Source: Undibacterium sp. YM2 (GTDB lineage: Bacteria; Pseudomonadota; Gammaproteobacteria; Burkholderiales; Burkholderiaceae_D). Taken from it: a stretch of 64,000 nt of DNA. A model generated the notes under the pieces. The model ran no database searches. It worked only from the letters and a program-made list of their open reading frames with translations, and was not told where the DNA came from. Made by a program: the position numbers and the translations under genes. Numbering within the stretch: the stretch's first letter is position 1; each line of letters begins with the position of its first letter. This document shows, piece after piece, positions 16,872 through 26,185 of the stretch. The stretch spans positions 1,426,001-1,490,000 of the forward strand of contig NZ_AP018441.1 in assembly GCF_009937975.1 (NCBI RefSeq), read 5' to 3'.

Positions 16872-18935
16872 TCAGGCACTCATGCCATTGTGACGTAACA
16901 AGGCATCGATGACCGGCTCGCGACCACGGAATGCCTTGAATGAAGCCAGGGCAGGGCGAGAACCGCCAGCTTCCAGGACTTCAGTTTGAAATTTTTCACC
17001 GACAGCACGCGACAAGGTGCTGCCTGCTTGCCCCGCATGTTCCTCAAAGGCGGCATAGGCATCAGCCGATAAAACCTCTGCCCACTTGTAACTATAATAA
17101 CCTGCTGCATATCCACCAGAAAAAATATGGCTGAAAGAATGCTGGAAGCGATTGAATTCTGGCGGCTGCATGACTGCCACCTGGGCACGCACTTCCCTGA
17201 CGATGTCTTGCACGCTTTGACTACCATTCGGCTCAAAGGCATCATGCAGGCGCATATCAAACAGGGAGAACTCAACCTGGCGCAGGGTTTGCAAACCAGA
17301 CTGGAAGTTTTTGGCCGCAATCATCTTGTCATACAATGAGCGTGGCAATGCCGCACCAGTATCCACATGAGAAGTCATGTGCTTCAGCACATCCCATTCC
17401 CAGCAAAAATTCTCCATGAATTGCGAGGGCAATTCCACTGCATCCCACTCGACACCAGAAATGCCGGAGACAGACAGATCATCGACCTTGGTCAGCAAAT
17501 GATGCAAGCCATGGCCAAATTCATGGAACAGGGTAATCACTTCATCATGGCTGAACAGGGCAGGTTTTGCCACGCCATTCATGGTGACAGGGGCACTGAA
17601 ATTACAGGTCAAATAAGCGACCGGTGTTTGCACGCCATCTGCCGTCAATCTGCGGCCACGTGCGTCGTCCATCCAGGCACCACCACGTTTGCCATTGCGG
17701 GCATACAGGTCAAGATAAAACTGACCTATCAGCGCGCCATTTTTTTCCAGCCGGTAAAACTTCACATCCTTGTGCCAGACAGTTGCCTCATCTGGTTTGA
17801 TATCGACTGCAAACAGGGTCTGGATGACGCGGAACAAGCCATCAACAACCTTATGTTCCGGGAAGTATTCTTTGACTTCCTGTTCAGAAAAGGCATAGCG
17901 TTGCTGGCGCAGTTTTTCGGATGCATAGGCAGTATCCCAGGCTTGCATGTCGCTGATGCCCAGTTCGTCTGCTGCAAAGGCGCGCAATTCTGCCAGGTCT
18001 TTTTCTGCATAAGGGCGGGCGCGTCTTGCCAGGTCTTCCAGGAACTGGCTGACTTGTGCCGGTGACTCAGCCATTTTGCTGACCAGTGATACTTCGGCGA
18101 AATTCTGGTAACCCAGCAGCAGCGCTTCTTCTTTGCGCAGGCGCAGCAGTTCGGCCATGATGTCGCTATTATCCCATTCTGCCTTGCTGCCAAGTTCAGA
18201 AGCCTTGGTCGCGTTTGCGCGGTAAATGGTTTCGCGGATATGTCGGTTTTCTGCGTATTGTAATAACGGGAAATACGAAGGAAAGTGCAGGGTGAATTTG
18301 TAGCCGGTCTTGCTATCGGCTTCTGCCGCTGATTTGGCAGCCTGCAAGACATCTTCTGGCAAGCCTTTGAGCTCGGCCACATCTTCGATGAACAGGCCAT
18401 AGTCATTGGTTGCATCCAGCAGGTTTTCAGAAAATTTGGTCGACAGGGCAGCCTGCTTTTCCTGTATCTCTGCATAGCGCAGCTTCTTGTCCTCGGCCAG
18501 TTCTGCACCACTCAACTGGAAGTCGCGGATCGCATTCTGGATAATGGTTTTCCTGGCTTGTGGCAGGCTGGCAAATTCAGGTGCTTGTTGCAAGGCTTTG
18601 TAGCCAGCAAACAGGGCGAGATTTTGCCCCAGTTCTGTCCAGAACTCAGTAATGGCTGGCTGGTTTTCGTTGTAGGCGGCGCGCATTTCTGGCGTATCGA
18701 CAACCGCATTCAAATGACCGACTATCCCCCAGGCGCGTCCCAGTTTTTCTGTGGCGTTTTCCAGTGGCTCTACAAACCTGTTCCAGGTGACCGGGCCAGT
18801 GTTTTTTTCAAGTTCTGCAATCACTGCACGGTTTTCTTCCAACAGGGCAGCAATGGCAGGGCTCACATGCTCAGCCCGGATGTCAGAAAAACGCGGTAAA
18901 TCGCTAAAGTCGAGCAGGGGATTGTCTTGGGTCAT
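16872..18935 (-). CDS. prlC: Oligopeptidase A, M3 family
   Basis: 687 residues, cytosolic (no signal peptide). Zinc site H471-E472-x-x-H475 (HEFGHGLHH), with the third ligand region in VEWDAVELPSQFMENF. The N-terminal LLDFSDLPRFSDIRAEHVSP is typical of PrlC/OpdA. Degrades oligopeptides, including cleaved signal peptides. It begins one base after the folD stop, so the two are co-translated; a DUF4124/glutaredoxin gene follows. Confidence 0.95.
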   Translation of the reverse strand: MTQDNPLLDFSDLPRFSDIRAEHVSPAIAALLEENRAVIAELEKNTGPVTWNRFVEPLENATEKLGRAWGIVGHLNAVVDTPEMRAAYNENQPAITEFWTELGQNLALFAGYKALQQAPEFASLPQARKTIIQNAIRDFQLSGAELAEDKKLRYAEIQEKQAALSTKFSENLLDATNDYGLFIEDVAELKGLPEDVLQAAKSAAEADSKTGYKFTLHFPSYFPLLQYAENRHIRETIYRANATKASELGSKAEWDNSDIMAELLRLRKEEALLLGYQNFAEVSLVSKMAESPAQVSQFLEDLARRARPYAEKDLAELRAFAADELGISDMQAWDTAYASEKLRQQRYAFSEQEVKEYFPEHKVVDGLFRVIQTLFAVDIKPDEATVWHKDVKFYRLEKNGALIGQFYLDLYARNGKRGGAWMDDARGRRLTADGVQTPVAYLTCNFSAPVTMNGVAKPALFSHDEVITLFHEFGHGLHHLLTKVDDLSVSGISGVEWDAVELPSQFMENFCWEWDVLKHMTSHVDTGAALPRSLYDKMIAAKNFQSGLQTLRQVEFSLFDMRLHDAFEPNGSQSVQDIVREVRAQVAVMQPPEFNRFQHSFSHIFSGGYAAGYYSYKWAEVLSADAYAAFEEHAGQAGSTLSRAVGEKFQTEVLEAGGSRPALASFKAFRGREPVIDALLRHNGMSA

Positions 18936-18936
18936 A

Positions 18937-19782
18937 TTAAATTCTTTCAGCGGCTTCTATGGTGTTGACCAGCAGCATGGTGATCGTCATGGGACCGACG
19001 CCGCCTGGTACTGGCGTAATATAACCCGCGACTTCTGTGCTTGGCAGATAATCAACGTCACCGCAGAGTTTGCCTTCATCGTCGCGGTTCATGCCTACGT
19101 CGATGACAACTGCGCCAGGCTTGATCATGTCTGCCGTGACAATATTGCGCTTGCCGGTAGCAACTACCAGAATGTCGGCATTGCGCGTGTGCGCTGCCAG
19201 GTCACGGGTCTTGGAATTACAGATGGTGACAGTAGCGCCAGCTTGCAAGAGCAACATGGCCTGAGGCTTGCCCACGATATTCGAGGCGCCTACCACGACC
19301 GCGTTGGCACCGCGCACAGGATAATCTATCGATTCCAGCATCTTCATGACGCCATAAGGCGTGCAGGGGCGGAACAGCGGTTGACCCGTCATCAGCAGAC
19401 CGGCGTTGCTGATATGGAAACCATCGACGTCTTTTTCTGCCGCAATCGCTTCGATGACCTTGTTGGCATTGATGTGGGCAGGCAGGGGCAGTTGCACCAG
19501 GATGCCATTGATCTTTGGATCATTGTTCAGGCGGGCAATGTGCTCAAGCAATGCTTCTTCGGTCAAATTTGCATCATATTTTTCCAAAACCGAATAAAAA
19601 CCGCAGTCTTCACAAGCCTTGACCTTGTTGCGCACATACACCTGCGATGCCGGATTCTCACCAACGAGGATGACAGCCAGGCCAGGCTGCTTTCCAGCAG
19701 CAGTCAGTTTGGCGGCACGTTGTGTTACATCGGCACGGATTTGTTGGGAGAGCTGGGTTCCACTGATGATTTGGGCGGTCAT
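18937..19782 (-). CDS. folD: Methylenetetrahydrofolate dehydrogenase/cyclohydrolase
   Basis: 281 residues from the ATG at 19782 ([19 protein letters not shown]); an in-frame extension to 19857 lacks family similarity. Bifunctional one-carbon enzyme that interconverts methylene-, methenyl- and formyl-THF with NADP. Signatures: [17 protein letters not shown] (Lys/Tyr active site), [35 protein letters not shown] and [16 protein letters not shown]. First gene of the minus-strand run folD-prlC-grx-holC, with its promoter in the AT-rich gap shared with the TonB receptor. Confidence 0.96.
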   Translation of the reverse strand: MTAQIISGTQLSQQIRADVTQRAAKLTAAGKQPGLAVILVGENPASQVYVRNKVKACEDCGFYSVLEKYDANLTEEALLEHIARLNNDPKINGILVQLPLPAHINANKVIEAIAAEKDVDGFHISNAGLLMTGQPLFRPCTPYGVMKMLESIDYPVRGANAVVVGASNIVGKPQAMLLLQAGATVTICNSKTRDLAAHTRNADILVVATGKRNIVTADMIKPGAVVIDVGMNRDDEGKLCGDVDYLPSTEVAGYITPVPGGVGPMTITMLLVNTIEAAERI

Positions 19783-19857
19783 ATTATGCTTCGTTAGTGA
19801 TAGGGGTAAAACAAGATTATAAGGGATGGCGACGCAGCTAACATGTCTGCTGGTCAT

Positions 19858-20159
19858 GAGTCTGTTTTTGAGCCGGTTTCCACCGATTTAACATTGTTTT
19901 TCATAGTAGTAAAATTATGTAATTAATAATTAAATTTTGTCTTTGAATTACCTTTATGTAAGTCTTTTATTTCATTTGGTTATGGAATTGTATCGCTTTG
20001 TTGTTTTCTGTCCGCATTCTCTGCGTATTGATTGACTTCAAAATTCAAGAATGGCTTCATACATATTGTGAAAATTAATTTTCAAAATATTTTTCATCGT
20101 GGCTGATTGCTTGGCTTCGCCGCGATGTAACACCAGAAACAAACCCCTAGGAGAGAGAT
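19858..20159. other. AT-rich divergent regulatory region folD / TonB receptor
   Basis: About 300 bases without a convincing gene, strongly AT-rich. Holds a 16-bp perfect palindrome at 20069-20084 and the GGAGAGAG ribosome site just before the receptor start. Promoters for both flanking genes must lie here; I could not pick clear hexamers. Confidence 0.6.
20069..20084. promoter_or_regulatory. 16-bp palindrome upstream of the TonB receptor
   Basis: TGAAAATTAATTTTCA is its own reverse complement, 75 bases before the receptor ATG. A likely operator for an unidentified regulator; it does not look like a classical Fur box. Confidence 0.5.
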
Positions 20160-22949
20160 ATGCTGAAGGAAAAGGTAATTTCAAGGTCGCTGCGCGTGAT
20201 GTTTTCTGGCGGCTTGATGATGACAGCCGGCATGCTGGTACAACCTGCATTTGCGCAAGAAGAAGGCAAGATACAGCGCGTAGAAGTGACAGGTACCAGT
20301 ATCAAACGTGCTGAAGCTGAAACAGCATCACCGATACAAATCATCAGCCGTGCAGATATCGACAAGTCTGGTAAGACTACCGTTGCCGAATACCTGCAAA
20401 CCCTGACTTCCGATGGCGCCGGTTCTTTGCCAACCAGCTTCGGTAATGGTTTTGCTGCCGGTTCTACAGCCATCTCTCTGCGTGGCCTGGGTGCCACTTC
20501 CACACTGGTATTGCTGAATGGCCGCCGCATGGCGCAGTTTGGCCGTGCTGATGATGGTCAAAAAGCATTTACAGATATCTCCACTATTCCTATGGAAGTG
20601 GTTGAGCGTATCGAGATCCTGAAAGATGGCGCTTCTTCCATCTACGGTGCTGATGCGATTGCCGGCGTTGTCAATATCATCCTCAAAAAGAACTATGAAG
20701 GCATCACTGTCAGCGCGACTGCCGGTACTTCAGGTTCCCGCGACGCCAACCAGATTAAAGGCTCTATCACTGCCGGTTTTGGTAACCTGGACAAAGATAA
20801 ATACAACATCATCCTCAATGCCGAGGCTTACAAATCCAATGAGTTGATGAACAGCCAGCGCTATGACCGCGACTGGATAGGTACTGGCGACTGGCGTCGC
20901 TGGGGTTACCCTATGGTGACTGTGGGCTCTTTCACTTCCGGCTATATCGCCGGCAATAACAGCGCGCAACCAAATCCTGCCGGTTCCTTGCGCGATCCAA
21001 AATCATTGAACTATGTTTCCCTGCCAGGCTGCTCAAGCTTGTCGACAACCAAAGTGCAAGATCCAGGCGGTGGCTGTCTGTGGTACGCGGATCAGTTCCG
21101 TACCATGCTGCCACAAATCGACGGTGTGAACCTGTTTGCCCGTGGCACCTGGCAGTTGAATGATGATTTGCAAGCCTATGCTGAATTTGGTTATTCCCAG
21201 CGCAAGGCTGCGTTCACAGTAACGCCACCTTCTACATCTGCCAACGTGTTCTTCCCTTCAAATCCTACTAATTTGAACGGTAACATCAACTACGGCAACA
21301 CCATTCTGATGTCGGCTTCACATCCGCAAAATCCGTATGGCGCTGATGTCCGTTTGCGTTATTCCATGTTTGACGTCGGCGCGAACCGCCGTATTGCTGA
21401 CAACTCCTTCTACCGCGCCGTTGCAGGTTTGAAAGGTACGATGGCTGGTTGGGATTTTGATACTGCTATTTTGCATTCTGAATCCAAACTGCACCTGGAT
21501 TACACCAATACCATCAACATGGCAGTATTGAAGTCTGCTCTGGGCGATCCCAAGAGCCCATACTTCCCATACTACATAGGTACTCAGGCCAGCAAAAACA
21601 ACCCGGCCTTGTATGCAGCCATGGTCAAGACAGCGACTATCGATGCACCTACCAAAATGGACATCATCGACTTCAAGGCTTCCCGTGAACTGGTGGCTTT
21701 GCCTGGCGGTATGATGGGTCTGGCGGTTGGTGCAGAATACCGCCGTGAATCCTATGACATGCCTTCCCTGGACGGTAGCAAAGATGGTTCCATCAATGCC
21801 AGCTATGTAGCTGCAAAAGGTGACGAAACAGTATCAGCGATCTATGCAGAATTGCTGGCTCCGGTCATCAAGTCTCTGGAATTGTCCGGTGCTCTGCGTT
21901 ACGACAAATATTCTCACTTCTCTTCCGTGACACCAAAAGTTGGTGCCAAGTGGACACCAGTGAAGACATTTGCCCTGCGTGGTACTTATTCTGAAGGCTT
22001 CCGCGCACCAAGTGCTCCTGAATCCGGTACAGAAAGCTTCAGTGCAGGTACAGCATCTGTGCGCGATCCGGTACGCTGCCCTAACGGTACACCATTGCCA
22101 GGTGCACAGGCTTCTGATTGTGCTGCGACTTTCACCGGCTTCAAAGTTGGTAACCCTAACCTGCAACCAGAAAAATCCAAAGGTTATACCTTGGGTATGG
22201 TCTGGGATCCATTGCCAGATACCAGCTTCGCGATTGACGCTTGGAAGATTCGCCGCAACAACGAAATCAACTCCATGTCCTTCCAGCAAGCAGCGGCCTT
22301 GCCGGGCGTATTGCGTCAGGATAACAACCTGACCATCAATGGCGTGGTGACACCAGGTACAGGTACCATCATCGGTGGCGCAGCTCCTTATGCCAACTCC
22401 AGCTACACTGAAGTTAAGGGCGTGGATCTGAACGCAAGACAGCGTTTCAACCTCGGCGAATACGGCAAACTGACTGCTGATGTCAACTGGACACACGTTA
22501 ATTCCTGGTTGCGTGTCGATGGTACAGTGCAGCATCAATATGCCGGTACTCATGGTAACTGCGATACATCCAACTGCGCAGGTACGCCAAAAGACAAAGT
22601 CAACTTTGTACTGGGTTGGGACAGAGGTCCATTGAACATCACTGGCGTGGTCAGCTATCGTGGTTCCATGAAAAATATCCCTGAAGAGGGCCAGCCTTGC
22701 GCCAACAAGTTTGCTGACGGCACTGAAGCGCCAGCAGGTTGTACACTGGCTTCCTTCACGACTCTGGATGTGTCTTTCCGCTACAAGGCAATGAAAAACC
22801 TGGAAGTCTTCGGTTCCATCGCCAACCTGTTTGACAAGGTTGCTCCACTGGATCCTCTAACTTACGGTGCTATGGGCTTCAACCCTATGGACGGCAGCGG
22901 CGCAATTGGCCGTTACTTCAAAGTTGGCCTGAAATATCAATTCAAATAA
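20160..22949 (+). CDS. TonB-dependent outer-membrane receptor
   Basis: 929 residues. Signal peptide ends PAFAQ (about 31-36). The plug domain follows (RVEVTGTSIKRAEAETASPI, ISLRGLGATSTLVLLNGRRM, ILKDGASSIYGADAIAGVVN), then a large beta-barrel ending in a terminal aromatic/charged strand (GRYFKVGLKYQFK) that fits BAM recognition. This plug type, common in Xanthomonas/Caulobacter-type receptors, often takes carbohydrates or peptides rather than siderophores, but the substrate is not told by sequence. Ribosome site TAGGAGAGAG. Own terminator; no permease beside it. A 16-bp palindrome upstream suggests a dedicated regulator. Confidence 0.93.
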   Translation: MLKEKVISRSLRVMFSGGLMMTAGMLVQPAFAQEEGKIQRVEVTGTSIKRAEAETASPIQIISRADIDKSGKTTVAEYLQTLTSDGAGSLPTSFGNGFAAGSTAISLRGLGATSTLVLLNGRRMAQFGRADDGQKAFTDISTIPMEVVERIEILKDGASSIYGADAIAGVVNIILKKNYEGITVSATAGTSGSRDANQIKGSITAGFGNLDKDKYNIILNAEAYKSNELMNSQRYDRDWIGTGDWRRWGYPMVTVGSFTSGYIAGNNSAQPNPAGSLRDPKSLNYVSLPGCSSLSTTKVQDPGGGCLWYADQFRTMLPQIDGVNLFARGTWQLNDDLQAYAEFGYSQRKAAFTVTPPSTSANVFFPSNPTNLNGNINYGNTILMSASHPQNPYGADVRLRYSMFDVGANRRIADNSFYRAVAGLKGTMAGWDFDTAILHSESKLHLDYTNTINMAVLKSALGDPKSPYFPYYIGTQASKNNPALYAAMVKTATIDAPTKMDIIDFKASRELVALPGGMMGLAVGAEYRRESYDMPSLDGSKDGSINASYVAAKGDETVSAIYAELLAPVIKSLELSGALRYDKYSHFSSVTPKVGAKWTPVKTFALRGTYSEGFRAPSAPESGTESFSAGTASVRDPVRCPNGTPLPGAQASDCAATFTGFKVGNPNLQPEKSKGYTLGMVWDPLPDTSFAIDAWKIRRNNEINSMSFQQAAALPGVLRQDNNLTINGVVTPGTGTIIGGAAPYANSSYTEVKGVDLNARQRFNLGEYGKLTADVNWTHVNSWLRVDGTVQHQYAGTHGNCDTSNCAGTPKDKVNFVLGWDRGPLNITGVVSYRGSMKNIPEEGQPCANKFADGTEAPAGCTLASFTTLDVSFRYKAMKNLEVFGSIANLFDKVAPLDPLTYGAMGFNPMDGSGAIGRYFKVGLKYQFK

Positions 22950-22980
22950 TAAGTAGTTACGCCGTTTAAGGCGATTGAGA

Positions 22981-23009
22981 GGGCGATGATTTATTCATCG
23001 CCCTTTTTT
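22981..23009 (+). terminator. Intrinsic terminator of the TonB receptor gene
   Basis: GGGCGATGA, short loop, TCATCGCCC, then six Ts; 31 bases after the stop. Confidence 0.9.
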
Positions 23010-23194
23010 ATTTAAATCAAAAAAAGAGAAAGTGCCATGCATATTTGTCGCAAGATTAATAAAAAAATTAAGATTGATAAGCAATATCCATGCTAGTTTG
23101 TTTTTGACTGAATTTTGCACTGCACACTAAGCGCGATTAGCCGTTTTTTGCAGAAGCCTTGTAGAGAATGTAAGGAAGTTTTTAGCTTTAATTG

Positions 23195-23210
23195 TTGCGC
23201 TGCGGCGCAA
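23195..23210. promoter_or_regulatory. Inverted repeat upstream of the aceE promoter
   Basis: TTGCGC-TGCG-GCGCAA, about 30 bases upstream of the -35 of aceE in an otherwise AT-rich stretch. A candidate operator for control of pyruvate dehydrogenase. Confidence 0.35.
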
Positions 23211-23240
23211 ATTTCACATTATGAAATCATATATCGCTAT

Positions 23241-23268
23241 TTGAAAAATTAAAAAGTCCTGTTAAAAT
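23241..23268 (+). promoter_or_regulatory. aceE sigma70-type promoter
   Basis: TTGAAA (23241-23246), 16-base spacer, TAAAAT (23263-23268). Predicted transcript start near 23275 gives an 80-base 5' leader before the aceE ATG. No rival promoter is seen inside the aceE-aceF-lpdA run. Confidence 0.6.
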
Positions 23269-23353
23269 ACTTGCGAGAACAAAAAACTAGCCGTAATTTG
23301 TCGATTCGCCCCGCGCGTTTCACCCTAACGCGCACCAACAGGAGACCCCTTCT

Positions 23354-26050
23354 ATGTCACCCCAGATAGACCAGGTGCTGGCCCAGGCCGCCAATGATCC
23401 CGATGTAGTTGAAACAAATGAGTGGCTGGATGCGCTTGAAGCAGTCATAGAGGCCGAAGGCCCTGAACGTGCGCATTACCTGATGGAGCGCATGGTTGAC
23501 CTGGCGCGCCGTCGTGGTGCCCATATCCCGTTTTCAAGCAATACTGCTTACGTGAATACCATTCCGGCTGACCAGGGCGAACATTGCCCGGGTAACCTGG
23601 AAATTGAAGAGCGCCTGCGCTCTTATATGCGCTGGAACGCGATGGCGATGGTGGTCAAGGCTAACCGCGTTGATGGCGACCTCGGTGGCCACTTGTCCAG
23701 CTTTGCTTCGCTGGCGAATATGCTGGGCATAGGTTTCAACCATTTCTGGCATGCCCCGACGGAAGACCACGGTGGTGATCTGCTGTACATCCAGGGCCAT
23801 TCTTCCCCCGGTATCTATGCGCGCGCTTTCCTCGAAGGCCGTCTGACTGAAGACCAGTTACTGCATTTCCGCCGTGAAGTCGATGGCAAGGGGCTGTCTT
23901 CTTACCCGCATCCAAAACTGATGCCAGACTTCTGGCAATTCCCTACCGTATCCATGGGTCTGGGCCCTTTGATGGCGATTTACCAGGCACGCTTCCTGAA
24001 GTATTTGCACGCTCGCGGTATTGCAGACACAGAGAAACGTAAAGTATGGGCATTCTGTGGTGACGGTGAGATGGATGAACCAGAATCCATGGGCGCAATT
24101 GGCATGGCTGGTCGTGAACAATTGGACAATCTGGTGATTGTCGTCAACTGTAATCTGCAACGTCTGGACGGCCCGGTACGTGGCAATGGCAAGATCATCC
24201 AGGAACTGGAATCTGATTTCCGTGGTGCTGGCTGGAATGTCGTCAAAGTCATCTGGGGCAGCGGCTGGGATGAGTTGCTGGCGAAAGACAAAGACGGCAT
24301 CCTGCAAAAAGTCATGATGGAAACCGTTGATGGCGAATACCAGAACTACAAAGCCAAGGATGGTGCCTATGTACGCAGCCACTTCTTTGGCAAGCATCCA
24401 AAATTGCTGGAAATGGTCAGCAAAATGTCGGACGACGACATCTGGCGCTTGACCCGTGGTGGTCATGACCCACACAAGATTTATGCAGCATTCAAAGTCG
24501 CCCAGGAAAACAAGGGCCAGCCTACCGTCATCCTGGCGAAGAGCATCAAGGGCTTTGGCTTTGGCAAATCCGGCGAAGCACGCAACACTGCGCACAATAC
24601 CAAGAAGCTCGACGATGAAGCCATCAAGGCCATGCGTGACCGCTTCCAGTTGCCGATTGCTGACTCTGAATTGCCAGCAATCCCATTCTTCAAACCGGCT
24701 GACGACACGCCAGAAATGCAATACCTGCATGCGCGCCGCAAAGAGCTTGGTGGTTATTTGCCACAACGCCGTCAAAAAGCCGACGAAGCTTTGGTTGTGC
24801 CAGAACTGACAGCCTTCCAGGCCATGCTGGAACCAACGGCAGAAGGTCGTGAAATTTCCACGACAGCCGCTTATGTCCGTATCCTGACTGCTTTGCTGCG
24901 CGACGCCAGCCTGGGTCCACGCGTGGTACCTATCATGGTTGACGAATCCCGTACCTTTGGTATGGAAGGCCTGTTCCGCCAGATCGGTATTTTCAGCCAG
25001 GTCGGTCAGTTGTATGAGCCTGTCGATAAAGACCAGGTCATGTACTATCGCGAAGACAAGGCTGGTCAGATTTTGCAAGAGGGTATCAATGAAGCCGGTG
25101 GTATGAGTTCATGGATCGCTGCGGCGACTTCCTACTCGACCAATAACCGCGTCATGATCCCGTTCTATACCTATTACTCGATGTTCGGTCTGCAGCGTAT
25201 CGGCGATCTGGCCTGGGCTGCTGGCGATATGCGCGCACGCGGCTTCCTGCTCGGCGGTACAGCAGGTCGCACGACGCTGAATGGTGAAGGCTTGCAGCAT
25301 GAAGATGGTCACAGCCATGTCCTGGCATCGACCATCCCTAACTGTATTCCTTACGACCCGACCTTTGCACATGAAGTGGCAGTCATTATGCATGATGGCC
25401 TGCGTCGCATGGTGACTGATCAGGAAGATGTGTTCTACTACATCACCCTGATGAATGAAAACTATAGCCACCCAGGTTTGAAAGCCGGTCAGGAAGAGGG
25501 CATCATCAAGGGGCTGTACCAGCTGCAAAAATCCGAGCAGACTACCAAGCATCGCGTACAACTGATGGGCTCAGGCACTATCTTGCGTGAAGTGATTGCC
25601 GGTGCTGAGTTGCTGCAAAACGACTGGGGTATTGCTGCCGACGTCTGGTCTGCGCCATCCTTCACTTTGCTGGCCCGTGACGGCCAGGATGCTGACCGCT
25701 GGAACATGCTGCACCCGACTGCAGAGCCACGCGTGCCTTACATCGCCCAATGCCTGAAAGACACAACCGGCCCTATCGTAGTGGCAACTGACTATATGCG
25801 CACTTTTGCTGAGCAGGTACGTGCCTTCATACCGAAAAACCGCAGCTATAAAGTACTGGGTACAGACGGTTTTGGCCGCTCTGATTCTCGTGCCAAACTG
25901 CGTGAATTCTTTGAGGTTAACCGTTACTTCGTGGTCGTTGCTGCGTTGAAGACACTGGCTGATGAAGGTGCCTTGTCTGCATCCGTGGTGGCGCAGGCAA
26001 TTGCCAAATACGGTATCGATGCAGATAAACCTAATCCGGTTACTGTGTAA
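23354..26050 (+). CDS. aceE: Pyruvate dehydrogenase E1 component (homodimeric)
   Basis: 898 residues, the large single-chain E1 of the pyruvate dehydrogenase complex. Decarboxylates pyruvate with thiamine diphosphate and acetylates the lipoyl arm of E2. TPP/Mg motif GDGEMDEPESM from residue 236 to the NCNLQRLDGPV stretch; the pyrimidine-domain part includes GRTTLNGEGLQHEDGHSH. Length is near the 887 of E. coli. Ribosome site AGGAGACC. First gene of aceE-aceF-lpdA; the 135-base gap to aceF holds two hairpins. Confidence 0.97.
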   Translation: MSPQIDQVLAQAANDPDVVETNEWLDALEAVIEAEGPERAHYLMERMVDLARRRGAHIPFSSNTAYVNTIPADQGEHCPGNLEIEERLRSYMRWNAMAMVVKANRVDGDLGGHLSSFASLANMLGIGFNHFWHAPTEDHGGDLLYIQGHSSPGIYARAFLEGRLTEDQLLHFRREVDGKGLSSYPHPKLMPDFWQFPTVSMGLGPLMAIYQARFLKYLHARGIADTEKRKVWAFCGDGEMDEPESMGAIGMAGREQLDNLVIVVNCNLQRLDGPVRGNGKIIQELESDFRGAGWNVVKVIWGSGWDELLAKDKDGILQKVMMETVDGEYQNYKAKDGAYVRSHFFGKHPKLLEMVSKMSDDDIWRLTRGGHDPHKIYAAFKVAQENKGQPTVILAKSIKGFGFGKSGEARNTAHNTKKLDDEAIKAMRDRFQLPIADSELPAIPFFKPADDTPEMQYLHARRKELGGYLPQRRQKADEALVVPELTAFQAMLEPTAEGREISTTAAYVRILTALLRDASLGPRVVPIMVDESRTFGMEGLFRQIGIFSQVGQLYEPVDKDQVMYYREDKAGQILQEGINEAGGMSSWIAAATSYSTNNRVMIPFYTYYSMFGLQRIGDLAWAAGDMRARGFLLGGTAGRTTLNGEGLQHEDGHSHVLASTIPNCIPYDPTFAHEVAVIMHDGLRRMVTDQEDVFYYITLMNENYSHPGLKAGQEEGIIKGLYQLQKSEQTTKHRVQLMGSGTILREVIAGAELLQNDWGIAADVWSAPSFTLLARDGQDADRWNMLHPTAEPRVPYIAQCLKDTTGPIVVATDYMRTFAEQVRAFIPKNRSYKVLGTDGFGRSDSRAKLREFFEVNRYFVVVAALKTLADEGALSASVVAQAIAKYGIDADKPNPVTV

Positions 26051-26077
26051 TTTTACGTCTGACACCCACTAACATTT

Positions 26078-26108
26078 CCTGTCTCTCTCATTTTCAGGGA
26101 GAGACAGG
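26078..26108 (+). repeat. Intercistronic hairpin 1, aceE-aceF
   Basis: CCTGTCTCTC and GAGAGACAGG are exact inverted arms around a short loop, 27 bases after the aceE stop. No T-run, so more likely an mRNA processing or stability element than a full terminator. Confidence 0.6.
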
Positions 26109-26148
26109 ATGAGCGTGAAGACAGGGTAAAACCTGGCTTCACCCCAAC

Positions 26149-26170
26149 CGCCCTGTGACAGCGCAGGGCG
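26149..26170 (+). repeat. Intercistronic hairpin 2, just before the aceF ribosome site
   Basis: CGCCCTG and CAGGGCG, 8-base loop, ending six bases before the GGAG of aceF. Could protect the aceF-lpdA 5' end after cleavage or tune aceF translation. Confidence 0.5.
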
Positions 26171-26185
26171 ACAATGGAGAAAACT

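Noticed and set aside
23037..23096. Short ORF of 19 codons before aceE (MHICRKIN...)
   Set aside because: Lys/Ile-rich by AT bias, lies between a terminator and the aceE promoter, no ribosome site and no codon cluster that would suggest a leader.
23858..25078. 406-codon minus-strand ORF inside aceE
   Set aside because: Opposite-strand shadow of a well-supported gene; it lacks domain motifs and begins and ends without regard to gene borders. Likewise for long antisense frames inside the TonB receptor, leuA, lpdA and the tricorn gene.
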